Part shown: positions 41,696 to 51,048 of the stretch, in pieces | How the letters are laid out: each line of letters begins with the position of its first letter | Position numbering within the stretch: the first letter of the stretch is position 1 | NCBI RefSeq assembly: GCF_014078525.1 | Contig: NZ_MU078694.1 | Span: 1-64,000, forward strand | Source of the DNA: Nitrosopumilus sp. b3 | GTDB taxonomy: Archaea; Thermoproteota; Nitrososphaeria; Nitrososphaerales; Nitrosopumilaceae | Length of the DNA stretch: 64,000 nucleotides | Reading direction: 5' to 3' | The notes under the pieces: generated by a model | The model's database searches: none | What the model was told of the DNA's origin: nothing | The model's input: only the letters and a program-made list of their open reading frames with translations | Translations under genes and position numbers: made by a program

Positions 41696-43408
41696 ATGGC
41701 GAGTGATTTAATGAATAAAATGGAAAGCATGAGTGGTGCAAAAGCCTTGATGAAGGCTATGGAAAAAGAAGGCGTCAAACAAGTCTTTGGATTGCCTGGA
41801 GGTGCTAATCTTCCAATGTATGATGAATTTTCAAGATGTGATATTAGACATATTTTGGTAAGACATGAACAATCAGCAGCTCACATGGCTGATGGTTTTG
41901 GTCGAGTTAGTAGAAAGCCTGGGGTCTGTTTTGCAACATCTGGACCTGGAGCAACTAATATTCTAACTGGAATTGCAACAGCTCAGGCAGATTCTGCACC
42001 AATGGTTGCCGTAACTGGTCAAGTACCAGTAGCCATGATTGGACGTGATGCATTTCAAGAAAGTGATATTATTGGAATGGCAAATCCTGTTGTAAAATAT
42101 GCATTTCAACCAAGAACTGCTGCAGAAATTCCTGAGACTGTAAAAAAAGGATTTTTCATTGCAGAAACTGGAAGACCTGGACCTGTACTTATTGATATTC
42201 CAAAGGATGTTCAAACTAATGAGTCTGAGATGATATTCCCTGATGAATTTAAAATTCAAGGATACCATCCTTGGGCTGATCCTGATATTGTAAATGTTGA
42301 AAAAGCAATTGACATGTTACTCCATTCAGAAAAACCAATCATCTTAGCTGGTGGTGGAACAATAATCTCATCTGCGTTTGCTGAATTGCAAGCTATTGCA
42401 GAAGCTCTTATGTTACCTGTAGTTACAACATTCAAAGGTAAAGGGGCATTTCCTGAAAATCATCCGTTATCATTAGGACCAATTGGAATGCATGGTCATG
42501 CTGAGGCCAATAAAATGATGGCAGAAGCTGATTGTGTATTGGCAATTGGGACTAGATTTTCCGATAGATCCGTTGGAACCTTTGAAGCGTTTGAAAAGAG
42601 ATTAAAAATTATTCATATGGATGTCGACCCTGCAGAAATTGGAAAGAACCAAACAACTCAAGTTGCAGTAGTGGGAGATGTTCGTGCATCTCTTAGAATT
42701 ATGGTGAAATTACTTTTACAAAAACAAATTAAAAAAACTGAAGAAAATACTTGGATAAAACACGTTAAAGAAACAAAAGATTACTGGAAAGAAAATTTGA
42801 AACTTCATCCAGGTGAAATGGGTGCAGCTAAACTTTTACGAAAACTAAGGGAACTGTTGCCTAAAGAATCCGTTGTAACCACTGAAGTTGGACAACATCA
42901 AATGTGGGCATCATTATTTTATGACGTAATTCAACCTGGAACTTTTTTTAGTTCTACTGGACTTGGTACTATGGGTTGGGGATTCCCTGCAGCAATTGGA
43001 GCAAAAGTTGCAAAACCTGATGTTCCTGTAGTTGACATTGCAGGTGATGGTAGTTTCAGTATGACTGAAAACTCTCTTGCAACTGCAGTGTTAGAAGATA
43101 TACCTGTGATTGTATTTCTCTTAAACAATTCCTCATTGGGAATGGTTGCCCAATGGCAAAGAACATTCTATGGTAGAAGAATGAATGGTGTTGAGCAGAA
43201 TCATTGTCCAGATTATGTTAAATTAGCAGAATCTTATGGTGCTCAAGGAATACGTGCACAATCAATAGATGAACTTGACAAAGCAATCAAAACTGCACTT
43301 AGCAGTGATGTTGCAACAGTAATTGACATTCCAATTGATCCTGAAGAAGACGTATTGCCATTTGTTGCTCCTGGAACTTCGCTTTCGGATATGATTTTAC
43401 CTTCATAG
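41696..43408 (+). CDS. ilvB: Acetolactate synthase large subunit
   Basis: 570 residues. Condenses two pyruvate, or pyruvate and 2-oxobutyrate, in valine/leucine/isoleucine synthesis. Visible parts: N-terminal ThDP domain with the activating Glu in RHEQSAAHMADG, the FAD-type middle domain (LAGGGTIISSAF ... IGTRFSDRSVGTF), and the C-terminal ThDP site with IAGDGSFSMTENSL through LNNSSLGMVAQW. It is followed after 9 bases by the regulatory subunit gene and is the first gene of a four-gene operon. Confidence 0.96.
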   Translation: MASDLMNKMESMSGAKALMKAMEKEGVKQVFGLPGGANLPMYDEFSRCDIRHILVRHEQSAAHMADGFGRVSRKPGVCFATSGPGATNILTGIATAQADSAPMVAVTGQVPVAMIGRDAFQESDIIGMANPVVKYAFQPRTAAEIPETVKKGFFIAETGRPGPVLIDIPKDVQTNESEMIFPDEFKIQGYHPWADPDIVNVEKAIDMLLHSEKPIILAGGGTIISSAFAELQAIAEALMLPVVTTFKGKGAFPENHPLSLGPIGMHGHAEANKMMAEADCVLAIGTRFSDRSVGTFEAFEKRLKIIHMDVDPAEIGKNQTTQVAVVGDVRASLRIMVKLLLQKQIKKTEENTWIKHVKETKDYWKENLKLHPGEMGAAKLLRKLRELLPKESVVTTEVGQHQMWASLFYDVIQPGTFFSSTGLGTMGWGFPAAIGAKVAKPDVPVVDIAGDGSFSMTENSLATAVLEDIPVIVFLLNNSSLGMVAQWQRTFYGRRMNGVEQNHCPDYVKLAESYGAQGIRAQSIDELDKAIKTALSSDVATVIDIPIDPEEDVLPFVAPGTSLSDMILPS

Positions 43409-43417
43409 TGATTTATC

Positions 43418-43900
43418 ATGTGGGCAATTCTTTCTATTTTAGTTGAAAACAAACCTGGAATCTTGTTTAAGATAACTCATCTTTTCCGATCTAGGAATTT
43501 CAATATTGATAGTATCTCTGTAGGTGTTACTGAGAATCCTGATTACTCAAAGATGACTATAACCACTTATGGTGATGAAAAGCAAGTAGAGCAAATTGTA
43601 AAGCAATTGGACAAAATGATTGACACAGTTAAAGTTGAACATTTGGATGAGCACAAAACAGTATATCGAGAACTTAGTCTTTTTAAGATTAAACTGAGTA
43701 ATGCTAATGATAGTATGGAAATTAACAAACTAGCAAATGCATATGGCGGTAAAGTTCATGATGTGAAAAAGGAATCAATTATGGTAGAATTAACTGCCAC
43801 TCCTGATCAAATTCAGGCATTTGAGGAATTAGCAAAACCATTTGGCATTATTGATGTAGCTCGAACTGGAGTTGCTGCTTTGCAAAGGAGCGGAGCTTGA
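43418..43900 (+). CDS. ilvN: Acetolactate synthase regulatory subunit
   Basis: 160 residues. An N-terminal ACT domain (about 2-75: ILSILVENKPGILFKITHLF, NIDSISVGVTENPDYSKMTI) and the C-terminal small-subunit domain (RELSLFKIKLSN ... IMVELTATPDQIQAF) are both complete. ACT domains bind valine for feedback inhibition. Its stop region overlaps the leuA start by four bases, indicating coupled translation. Confidence 0.95.
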   Translation: MWAILSILVENKPGILFKITHLFRSRNFNIDSISVGVTENPDYSKMTITTYGDEKQVEQIVKQLDKMIDTVKVEHLDEHKTVYRELSLFKIKLSNANDSMEINKLANAYGGKVHDVKKESIMVELTATPDQIQAFEELAKPFGIIDVARTGVAALQRSGA

Positions 43901-45411
43901 ACGTAAGAATTTTTGATACCACTTTAAGAGATGGAGAACAAACCATTGGTGTATCATTATCGCCAGATCAAAAATTAGCAATAGCAAAAAAACTTGATGA
44001 ATTAGGTGTTGATGCAATCGAAGCTGGCTTTCCAGTTATTTCAGAAGGTGAATTAAAAGCAGTCAAGATGATTACTAGTGAAGGGCTATCTTGTGAAATT
44101 GCAGGATTGACAAGAACAATTAAAAAAGATATTGATGCTGCCGTTGATGCTGGATTGAATTACATTCACACATTCATTGCAACATCTGACATTCATTTAG
44201 AACATAAACTCAAAATGACACGAGACCAGGCACTTGAAAAAGCAATTGAATCTGTAGAGTATGGAAAGTCTCGTGGTCTTCAAGTAGAGTTTTCAGCTGA
44301 AGATGCATCTAGAACAGAAAGAGAGTTTTTAAAAAAAGTATTTGGTGAAGTAGCAAGGGCAGGTGCAGACAGAGTTAACATACCTGATACTGTAGGGTAC
44401 TCTACACCTGAATACATGGCAGAAATTACTAGGGATGCAGTAGAGGCCACAAAACTTCCAGTAAGTGTTCATTGTCATAATGATTTTGGATTAGCTGTTG
44501 CAAACTCCTTGGCTGGAATTCATGCAGGAGCTTCATGTGCACATGTTACAATTAATGGAATTGGTGAACGTGCCGGAAATGCATCTTTAGAAGAACTTTC
44601 CATGGCATTGAAATGTTTGCCCTATGATCAAAAATATGAAACTAATATTAAATCTGAATTAATTTATGAAACATCGAGATTTATCTCAAAGACTGTGGGA
44701 ATCATAGTTCAGCCAAATAAGGCAATTGTTGGGGCAAATGCATTTGGTCATGAATCAGGAATTCATACCCATGGTGTTTTGAGTAATCCTCTCACATACG
44801 AGCCTATTAGTCCTGAATTAGTTGGACGAAAAAGATGGCTTCAAGTTGGGAAACATGCAGGAGTTCATGGAATGAATGCCATGCTTGCAGAGTATGGCGT
44901 TAAACCAACCGAAGAACAATCCAAACAAATCTTAGATAAAGTCAAAATCTTAGGTGATCAAGGAAAACAAATTACTGATGTTGAATTGCTATCTATGGCA
45001 AGTGAGGTTTTAGGTGAAAAAGATCTCAAACGAATTGTTCAATTAAGTGGATTTTCAGTATCTACAGGTATTGGGACAATGCCTTATGCATTTGTAAAAT
45101 TAAACATTGATGGTCAGGATCATATTGGAACTGATTATGGGGTGGGCCCAGTAGATGCTGCCCTTAATGCTATTCAAAAGATTACTGGAAAGATTTCGGA
45201 GATTAGAATCAAAGATTATGGTTTAGCTTCTATTTCTGGCGGTTCTTCTGCGTTATGTGAGGTAACAGTAAAAGTTGAAGATGCCCTCGGGAACAAAGTA
45301 TCTGCAAAATCAGTAGGTGAGGATATTGTTACTACTTCTGTTAAGGCAGTTATTGATGCTATTAATAGAATAATGCTCAAAAAGATGCTTCAAGAAAAGC
45401 AAGTCAACTAA
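43897..45411 (+). CDS. leuA: 2-isopropylmalate synthase
   Basis: 504 residues from TTG 43897, overlapping ilvN (TTGA). The TIM-barrel has FDTTLRDGEQT (metal Asp), HxH in SVHCHNDFGLAVA and the GANAFGHESGIHTHG segment. The C-terminal dimer domain (about 390-495) with GTDYGVGPVDAALNA is the leucine-binding region. It condenses acetyl-CoA with 2-oxoisovalerate. A citramalate synthase activity is possible for close relatives, but the gene order ilvBN-leuA-leuB favours leucine synthesis. Confidence 0.93.
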   Translation: MNVRIFDTTLRDGEQTIGVSLSPDQKLAIAKKLDELGVDAIEAGFPVISEGELKAVKMITSEGLSCEIAGLTRTIKKDIDAAVDAGLNYIHTFIATSDIHLEHKLKMTRDQALEKAIESVEYGKSRGLQVEFSAEDASRTEREFLKKVFGEVARAGADRVNIPDTVGYSTPEYMAEITRDAVEATKLPVSVHCHNDFGLAVANSLAGIHAGASCAHVTINGIGERAGNASLEELSMALKCLPYDQKYETNIKSELIYETSRFISKTVGIIVQPNKAIVGANAFGHESGIHTHGVLSNPLTYEPISPELVGRKRWLQVGKHAGVHGMNAMLAEYGVKPTEEQSKQILDKVKILGDQGKQITDVELLSMASEVLGEKDLKRIVQLSGFSVSTGIGTMPYAFVKLNIDGQDHIGTDYGVGPVDAALNAIQKITGKISEIRIKDYGLASISGGSSALCEVTVKVEDALGNKVSAKSVGEDIVTTSVKAVIDAINRIMLKKMLQEKQVN

Positions 45412-45443
45412 ATCCTAAAATTCCCTTCTTTTCATGAAAAATT

Positions 45444-46457
45444 ATGTATAAAATTTCATTAATTACTGGCGATGGTATTGGTCCTGAGTTATCTGAATCT
45501 GCAGTATCTGTATTAAATACAATTAATGATAAATTTGATTTAAAATTTGAAATTACTAAATTATCTGCAGGGGACAAGGCACTTTCTGAAACTGGCAAAG
45601 CATTACCTGATGAAACAATTAATGCCATTAAACAATCAGATGTATGCCTCAAAGCGCCTGTTGGTGAAAGTGCAGCTGATGTTATTGTGGTATTAAGACG
45701 AATGCTTGATCTTTATGCAAATATACGCCCTGCAAAATCATATCCACACATGCCTGCATTACGTGATGATATTGATATGGTGATAGTTCGGGAAAACACT
45801 GAGGATCTTTATACTGGTAAAGAATTCAGTGTAGGAAATTCTGCAGTTGCATTGAGAATAATTTCAGAGGATGCATCAAAACGAATTGCAAAATATGCTT
45901 TTGAAACTGCAACACAACGCGACTCTATGAAAAAAGTAACCTGTGTTCATAAATCCAATGTCATGAGAGTAACTGATGGATTATTTGCAAAAGCATGCAC
46001 AGAAATATCTAAAGATTACCCTGAAATTTTATTTGAAGAAATGTATGTCGATGCATGCGCTATGAATTTGATTCGTCAACCCGAAAAATTTGATGTGATA
46101 GTTACTACCAATCTATTTGGAGATATTTTATCTGATGAATCCTCTCAGGTAGTAGGGGGATTGGGGATGGCCCCAACTGCAAACATTGGTGATAATTTTG
46201 CTTTGTTTGAACCTGTTCACGGAGCTGCATTTGACATTGCAGGAAAAAATATCGCAAATCCTTCATCTTTTCTGTTATCCATTAAGATGATGTTTGATTG
46301 GTTAGGTAACAAACACAATGATTCCAAATGTATTCAAGTTGGAGAAAAATTAGAATCAACAATTTTTGATTTAGTAAAATCTGGTGTGAAAACTAAAGAT
46401 ATTGGTGGCGAAATGTCAACTTCAGAATTTACTAGTGCAATAATTCATAAATTATGA
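45444..46457 (+). CDS. leuB: 3-isopropylmalate dehydrogenase (or related isocitrate/homoisocitrate-type enzyme)
   Basis: 337 residues. The beta-decarboxylating dehydrogenase fold has GDGIGPEL, the substrate loop VIVRENTEDLYTGKEF, the metal site TNLFGDILSDESSQV and the cofactor region EPVHGAAFDIAGKNIANPSS. The ENTEDLYTGKE loop is also found in isocitrate and homoisocitrate dehydrogenases, so specificity cannot be fixed by sequence. The operon position after leuA points to 3-isopropylmalate. The GAAFDIAGKNIANP motif implies NAD. Leucine isomerase subunits are not here. Confidence 0.85.
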   Translation: MYKISLITGDGIGPELSESAVSVLNTINDKFDLKFEITKLSAGDKALSETGKALPDETINAIKQSDVCLKAPVGESAADVIVVLRRMLDLYANIRPAKSYPHMPALRDDIDMVIVRENTEDLYTGKEFSVGNSAVALRIISEDASKRIAKYAFETATQRDSMKKVTCVHKSNVMRVTDGLFAKACTEISKDYPEILFEEMYVDACAMNLIRQPEKFDVIVTTNLFGDILSDESSQVVGGLGMAPTANIGDNFALFEPVHGAAFDIAGKNIANPSSFLLSIKMMFDWLGNKHNDSKCIQVGEKLESTIFDLVKSGVKTKDIGGEMSTSEFTSAIIHKL

Positions 46458-46467
46458 TTATGTATAA

Positions 46468-46824
46468 TCAATCTTTTCGCTTCTTCACATCTGACTTTGG
46501 TGGATTTAAAGACCAGAAAAATAATGCAAATCCTATTGGAATCATAATTAGTAAAGCTGCAACAAGTGAAATTGTATAAAATGTTGGATCCAATCCTGGT
46601 ATTAATGGTCCTGGAAACACTGCGTACAACCACAAAATTCCAATAAATACTAAAACAATTTTATTTTTTTTGATTACTTCTTTCCATCCAAGACGGCGTT
46701 TCTGAATGTAGCAGTCCTTGCAACGTGTTCTATCATCTACCATACATGATGTGCAACAAGTTTTCTCACAAAAATAACATATTCTATCCCCAAACACTGA
46801 TCCACAATAATCACACTTGTGCAC
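46468..46824 (-). CDS. Zinc-finger membrane protein
   Basis: 118 residues. The N-terminal 40 residues carry eight or more cysteines in CxxC pairs (CDYCGSVFGDRICYFCEKTCC ... CKDC), probably two zinc sites in a treble-clef or RING-like arrangement. Two transmembrane helices follow (IVLVFIGILWLYAVFPG and ISLVAALLIMIPIGFALFFW) with a basic tail. The zinc domain is most likely cytoplasmic. Function unknown. Confidence 0.75.
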   Translation of the reverse strand: MHKCDYCGSVFGDRICYFCEKTCCTSCMVDDRTRCKDCYIQKRRLGWKEVIKKNKIVLVFIGILWLYAVFPGPLIPGLDPTFYTISLVAALLIMIPIGFALFFWSLNPPKSDVKKRKD

Positions 46825-46906
46825 TAATTAGGATCCATTCCTTTGAATTTATCTCTTTTTCAAAAATTACCAATTTTTATTAGTCCGATTTTTTTCTATA
46901 TCATAA

Positions 46907-47038
46907 ATGGCAAAGTGCTGTATCTGTAAATTAGTTGACGGAACTCTAAAAATTACTGATGGTAATCCAAAATACAAGGGAAAACCAATCTGCAAGGAAT
47001 GCCAAGGTTACAGAAAACTTCTAAAAGAAACCAAATAG
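46907..47038 (+). CDS. Small zinc-ribbon protein (43 residues)
   Basis: MAKCCICKLVDGTLKITDGN, then IC-K-E-C and a basic helix (QGYRKLLKETK). The two CxxC pairs (CCIC at 4-7 and CKEC near 30-33) form a four-cysteine zinc knuckle. Its stop is one base from the end of the reverse-strand gene that follows. No longer family recognised. The cysteine pattern makes it a credible gene despite its size. Confidence 0.65.
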   Translation: MAKCCICKLVDGTLKITDGNPKYKGKPICKECQGYRKLLKETK

Positions 47039-47039
47039 T

Positions 47040-47285
47040 CTATTCTGATTTAGGTTTATTTTTCTCAGCCCATTTCTCATACATTGATATCAACTCATCA
47101 ACATCTTTACCTTCTTCAGAATATGTCACAATTACTCCAAATGTTCCTTTTGTGTCATGCCCTCTTGCAAAATATCCCCAAAAAGAATCAGGAAGCTTGG
47201 CAAAATTGTTTGAATCATGTGAGACTCCTATCAAATTATTTCCAATCACTTCGACTACTTTTTTCGCATCTTGAGACTCAATCAT
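47040..47285 (-). CDS. Small protein of unknown function
   Basis: 81 residues. A mixed alpha/beta pattern (DAKKVVEVIGNNLIGVSHDS; GTFGVIVTYSEEGKDVDELI) with a WGYFARGHD loop. No membrane segment. No family recognised. It lies downstream of the aspS gene on the same strand, 40 bases after its stop. Confidence 0.6.
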   Translation of the reverse strand: MIESQDAKKVVEVIGNNLIGVSHDSNNFAKLPDSFWGYFARGHDTKGTFGVIVTYSEEGKDVDELISMYEKWAEKNKPKSE

Positions 47286-47324
47286 GGATTCTCATGGTTT
47301 CAATACAATAAAAATCTGAATAAA

Positions 47325-48611
47325 TTATGGGCTTAGTCTGTCTGGATCCCTGGGATACAAAACAACTTCACGCACATTATCAATTCCAATCAATGTGGTC
47401 ATCAATCTATCTAGCCCCATACCCCAACCAGAATGTGGTGGCATTCCCCAATCAAATGTTTTTAGATGATCTTGGAATTGTGAAGGATCCAAATCTTGTT
47501 CTTTGAGTCTTGCCTTTAACATCTCTGGATTATGTAATCTAGTTCCTCCAGAAGACAATTCTAGATATCCGAATTGCAAGTCAAATGAGCGTGATAATGT
47601 TGCATCTTCGTCTTTTTCTCTAATGTAAAATGGTTTTAGTTTCATTGGCCAGTCAGTCAAGAAGAAAAAACCTGGATGATTATCTCCAATTATTCTAAGG
47701 TGTGAATCAAGCAAGTCATCACCAAATTCTATTTTTTCACCTGCTTTTTGTAATTCCTCAACACATTGAGAATATGTAATTCTTTCAAATGGTGATTTTG
47801 GAATCTCAATTGTATGCCCAATTGTTTCTTGCTCTTTTTTACAATTCTCTGATGTGTACTTGTAGACTTCCATTACCAGGGATTCTAATACATCCATTAC
47901 ATCATTATAGTCCATAAATGCTGCTTCAATGTCGATACTGGTGAATTCTGAGAGATGTCTTCCAGTATGGGAGTTTTCTGCACGATAAAAATTTGATATT
48001 TCAAAGACTCGCTCTAGTCCAAGTGTCATTTGCTCTTTGTATAATTGTGGACTCTGAGCCAAATAGGCAGTCTTCCCAAAATACTCCAAGGAAAATAAAT
48101 TGGCTCCTCCCTCACTTGCACTACCAATAATTTTTGGAGTTGTAATCTCTATGAATCTCTTTTCAGTTAATGTTTTTCGCAGTGATTGTAACACATGATG
48201 TCGAAGCTTGAAAATTGAAGCTGTTTTCTGATTTCTCATATCTAGTGCTCTGTGGTTCAATCTTGTATCGATGTTACTTTCTACTCTCCCAATAGGATCT
48301 ACTGGTAATGGATGGATTGCCTTGCCTAATACCTCAATCTCATCAGCTTTAATTTCAAATGCAAAGTCCCTAGCTTTAGTTTCTTGTACAGTACCTTTTA
48401 CAGAAACAACACTCTGACGATTAATCTCTCCTAGATTTTCATTTAATTCCCCTTTTACAATTACTTGAGATATTCCTGTAACATCGCGTAAAGTAATAAA
48501 TGACATTTTGCCTAGTTTTCTAAAATCTTCAACCCATCCCCCAAGAACCACTTGTGATCCGATTAACTGCTCAGTTAACTCATCAATATCGTGCGTTTTA
48601 ACAAAAACCAT
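47325..48611 (-). CDS. aspS: Aspartyl-tRNA synthetase (archaeal type)
   Basis: 428 residues, the compact archaeal/eukaryotic form without the bacterial insertion domain. The N-terminal OB fold binding the tRNA anticodon is at about 20-105 (VVLGGWVEDFRKLGKMSFIT). The class II core has motif 2 (FRAENSHTGRHLSEFTSI, starting around residue 213) and motif 3 (GWGMGLDRLMTTLIG). Archaea without AsnRS often use a non-discriminating AspRS together with GatCAB. Whether this is so here cannot be seen. It follows the KH protein gene by 2 bases in one operon. Confidence 0.95.
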   Translation of the reverse strand: MVFVKTHDIDELTEQLIGSQVVLGGWVEDFRKLGKMSFITLRDVTGISQVIVKGELNENLGEINRQSVVSVKGTVQETKARDFAFEIKADEIEVLGKAIHPLPVDPIGRVESNIDTRLNHRALDMRNQKTASIFKLRHHVLQSLRKTLTEKRFIEITTPKIIGSASEGGANLFSLEYFGKTAYLAQSPQLYKEQMTLGLERVFEISNFYRAENSHTGRHLSEFTSIDIEAAFMDYNDVMDVLESLVMEVYKYTSENCKKEQETIGHTIEIPKSPFERITYSQCVEELQKAGEKIEFGDDLLDSHLRIIGDNHPGFFFLTDWPMKLKPFYIREKDEDATLSRSFDLQFGYLELSSGGTRLHNPEMLKARLKEQDLDPSQFQDHLKTFDWGMPPHSGWGMGLDRLMTTLIGIDNVREVVLYPRDPDRLSP

Positions 48612-48613
48612 GC

Positions 48614-49126
48614 CTATCTTTTATCCTCAAATTCTATCTCAATGTCAAGGTTTCGGGCATTTCTTACAATCTGTACAACTTTTTCAGTATCTATTGGAAA
48701 TTTTGGAGTCCATTTGCCTGATACAACAGCCTTGGTTTTTTGAACTCCTCCTGGAGCCCACACTGCATTAATTGATAGGATTTTGGTTGGAAAAAACAAA
48801 TCTTCTATGAATCTATTATCGTTTTCATCTGCTTCTACTAGCCAAATTTTTCCTTTGAATTGCTCCTGAAGTAATCTGTAAAGTGTCCTACTTTGTCTAA
48901 TTATCATGATGTCATTTTTTGCTAGTGACAAGACAAAATTTCCATCAAATTCCTTGCATGAATAAAGCGTAAAATTCTCAATCATCTTGTTTGTTTTTGC
49001 AGTTTTTGCAAGGATGATTGATGCATCTACATCTGCTTTTGTTATCTCGCCTGATTCTACTTTACTCTCGCATTTTGGGCAGAGAACTGCGTTTTTTGCA
49101 TCAAAACCACAAATTGGAAGTAACAT
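48614..49126 (-). CDS. Zinc-ribbon and KH-like (NusA-type) RNA-binding protein
   Basis: 170 residues. The N-terminus has a Cys pattern ICGFDAKNAVLCPKCESKV, a likely zinc ribbon. The C-terminal part has WAPGGVQKTKAVVSGKWTPKF and a final helix, compatible with a KH-type fold as in archaeal NusA-like proteins. It is co-transcribed with aspS (two-base gap), so an RNA-related role is plausible. The assignment is moderate: the KH GxxG loop is not standard. Confidence 0.6.
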   Translation of the reverse strand: MLLPICGFDAKNAVLCPKCESKVESGEITKADVDASIILAKTAKTNKMIENFTLYSCKEFDGNFVLSLAKNDIMIIRQSRTLYRLLQEQFKGKIWLVEADENDNRFIEDLFFPTKILSINAVWAPGGVQKTKAVVSGKWTPKFPIDTEKVVQIVRNARNLDIEIEFEDKR

Positions 49127-49209
49127 TTGAATCGACTTTTTTCATTTCAATAATGTTGTTTATATCCCTTAGTGCAAAACAGAAATTCTAGTTTGGATCA
49201 AATAGAGGT

Positions 49210-50145
49210 ATGGTTTTTTTAGACATTACTGGACTATCTGTAAAATATTCCTCATCATCAGGACCAGTTTATGCAGTTGATGATGTTGATATTGATCTAG
49301 AAGATGGTCAATCTATAGGAATAGCAGGCGAGAGTGCATGTGGGAAAAGTACACTGGGCTTATCAATCATTAGAATGCTTTCTGGAGGAATTGTTCAGGG
49401 TAAAATTCTCTTTGAAGGTGACTCTCTTTTGGATTTGAGTGAATCTGATTTTAATTCAAACTATAGGTGGAAAAAAATCTCCATGATCTTTCAAGGTGCA
49501 ATGAATGCTTTAGATCCTGTCTTTACAATAAAGGATCAGTTTCTTGAAATCTTAAATCAACATGATTTTGAGGGAAATTATGACCAATTGATTTTGGATG
49601 CAATGAATTCAGTTAGTTTGGATGAGAATGTTTTGAAAAAATATCCTCATGAATTAAGCGGGGGAATGAAGCAGCGGGTTGTCATTGCTATGGCATTATT
49701 GTTAAAACCAAAATTTGTCATTGCAGATGAGCCTACAACCGCACTTGATGTATTAATTCAGGCTCAAATCATCAATTTACTGAAAACTCTCAAAAAAGGT
49801 GGAATGTCCTTTTTACTAATTACTCATGATTTAGCAGTATTGTCTGAAATTGCAGACAAGATTGGAATAATGTATGGGGGACAAATTGTTGAATTTGGTA
49901 CTTCTGAAGAAATCTACAAAAACCCAAAACACCCTTACACTAAAGGTTTGTTAGAATCAATTCCTAGATTACATGGAACTACTCCGAAATACATCAAGGG
50001 AACCCCTCCAAGTTTACTTGATGCCCCAACTGAGTGCCGATTTTTAGAGAGATGCCCACTTGCAATTGAAAAATGTAAAGAACTTCCACCCAAAATTAAA
50101 ACAAAAACTGGATATGTTCGATGCTGGTTATATCAAGAAGAATGA
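49210..50145 (+). CDS. Peptide-type ABC transporter ATP-binding protein (DppD/OppD-like)
   Basis: 311 residues. Walker A GESACGKST, Q-loop MIFQGAMNALDPV, ABC signature LSGGMKQRV, Walker B FVIADEPTTALD and His switch LLITHDLAV are intact. The C-terminal oligopeptide-type extension has the cysteine pattern CRFLERCPLAIEKC ... RCW seen in DppD/OppD subunits. No permease or binding protein is encoded next to it, so it either works with subunits encoded elsewhere or as an orphan. ATG at 49210 follows AAATAGAGGT. Confidence 0.9.
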   Translation: MVFLDITGLSVKYSSSSGPVYAVDDVDIDLEDGQSIGIAGESACGKSTLGLSIIRMLSGGIVQGKILFEGDSLLDLSESDFNSNYRWKKISMIFQGAMNALDPVFTIKDQFLEILNQHDFEGNYDQLILDAMNSVSLDENVLKKYPHELSGGMKQRVVIAMALLLKPKFVIADEPTTALDVLIQAQIINLLKTLKKGGMSFLLITHDLAVLSEIADKIGIMYGGQIVEFGTSEEIYKNPKHPYTKGLLESIPRLHGTTPKYIKGTPPSLLDAPTECRFLERCPLAIEKCKELPPKIKTKTGYVRCWLYQEE

Positions 50146-50149
50146 AATT

Positions 50150-50434
50150 TTATTTTGAATTTAGATATTCATTGTCAATTTTTTTCAAATAAATTTCCTG
50201 AATTTCTGAAATTTCTCTCTGTGTTGTATTTTTTGAAATCATTTTAAGATAACTTATCAAGTCTTGGTCTTTTTGCATTTTTTCAAACTCTTCAATTTTT
50301 TTTAATGACTCTTGTTCAAATTTTAAAATATTTTGAATCTCTTTGCTTATTTCTAACGCTTTCATGTTGTCATAATTTTTGGATTTTGATTTTCTAAAAC
50401 TGATTTCGTCAATTATTTTTTCAATTTCATCCAT
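50150..50434 (-). CDS. Small coiled-coil protein of unknown function
   Basis: 94 residues. Almost entirely charged helix: two coiled-coil stretches (ISKEIQNILKFEQESLKKIE; REISEIQEIYLKKIDNEYLN) with no signal or membrane segment. It follows the roadblock-like gene and zinc-finger ORF on the same strand. No family recognised. Confidence 0.6.
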   Translation of the reverse strand: MDEIEKIIDEISFRKSKSKNYDNMKALEISKEIQNILKFEQESLKKIEEFEKMQKDQDLISYLKMISKNTTQREISEIQEIYLKKIDNEYLNSK

Positions 50435-50474
50435 GCTGAGACATTTTTTAATATTTTGAGATTGTTTTTAAATT

Positions 50475-50570
50475 TTATTTCTGATTTTCTTTTTTGTGCT
50501 CTAAGACATGTTTTAAACCATCAGTCATACTAAGAGAATCCAAATCAATATCGCAATATGGACATTTCAA
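50475..50570 (-). CDS. Short C2H2 zinc-finger segment in frame with upstream gene
   Basis: An ORF of 31 codons from TTG 50570: LKCPYCDIDLDSLSMTDGLK, then HVLEHKKENQK. CxxC and HxxxH fit a C2H2 zinc finger. It is in the same frame as the gene ending at 50577 and separated from it by the TGA stop and two codons. It may be a separate coupled microprotein or the detached C-terminus of an ancestral fusion. Confidence 0.5.
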   Translation of the reverse strand: MKCPYCDIDLDSLSMTDGLKHVLEHKKENQK

Positions 50571-50576
50571 AATATT

Positions 50577-50957
50577 TCAAGCGTCTGAATATTTTTTAAC
50601 AATAGGTAGACAAGAGTCAATAATTCGTAAAACTTCGGATCTGATTACTTTTTTATCAATTGATATCCAAACTCTGATTTTTTTAATTGCAAATGAAATT
50701 GTCTGAACCTTTTTTCTTTCTTCCCATGAAAATTCAATCTCTCCCAAGTTTTTATCAAAAAATCCTTCAAGATCTGTTTTCATGGCAATATGTGAGAACT
50801 GATATTTTGTATTTTTTTCATCCAACAACGGAATCAAATCCTGTCTTCTTTTGTAAGCCAATAATTCACCACTCTCGCCAATTACGCCTACAAATCTGAT
50901 GTATGGGCTTATTGTGGCAATAACGTCACTAATTGACTCACAGTCTTTTTTTAACAT
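50577..50957 (-). CDS. Roadblock/LC7-like protein of unknown function
   Basis: 126 residues. Beta-alpha-beta pattern (YIRFVGVIGESGELLAYKRR; KVQTISFAIKKIRVWISIDK) suits a roadblock/LC7 or profilin-like sandwich, with helices before and after. Similar proteins occur in many copies in Nitrososphaerota. There are no catalytic motifs. Its stop codon is followed in frame by a C2H2 zinc finger (50475-50570). Confidence 0.55.
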   Translation of the reverse strand: MLKKDCESISDVIATISPYIRFVGVIGESGELLAYKRRQDLIPLLDEKNTKYQFSHIAMKTDLEGFFDKNLGEIEFSWEERKKVQTISFAIKKIRVWISIDKKVIRSEVLRIIDSCLPIVKKYSDA

Positions 50958-51048
50958 TTTATTGAACTTTGAAAAGATGTTATTTTAATGATTGTTGTGA
51001 GTGATTCTTCTAGTTTTAATTAAATAAAGCCCAAAAACAGATTGATTT

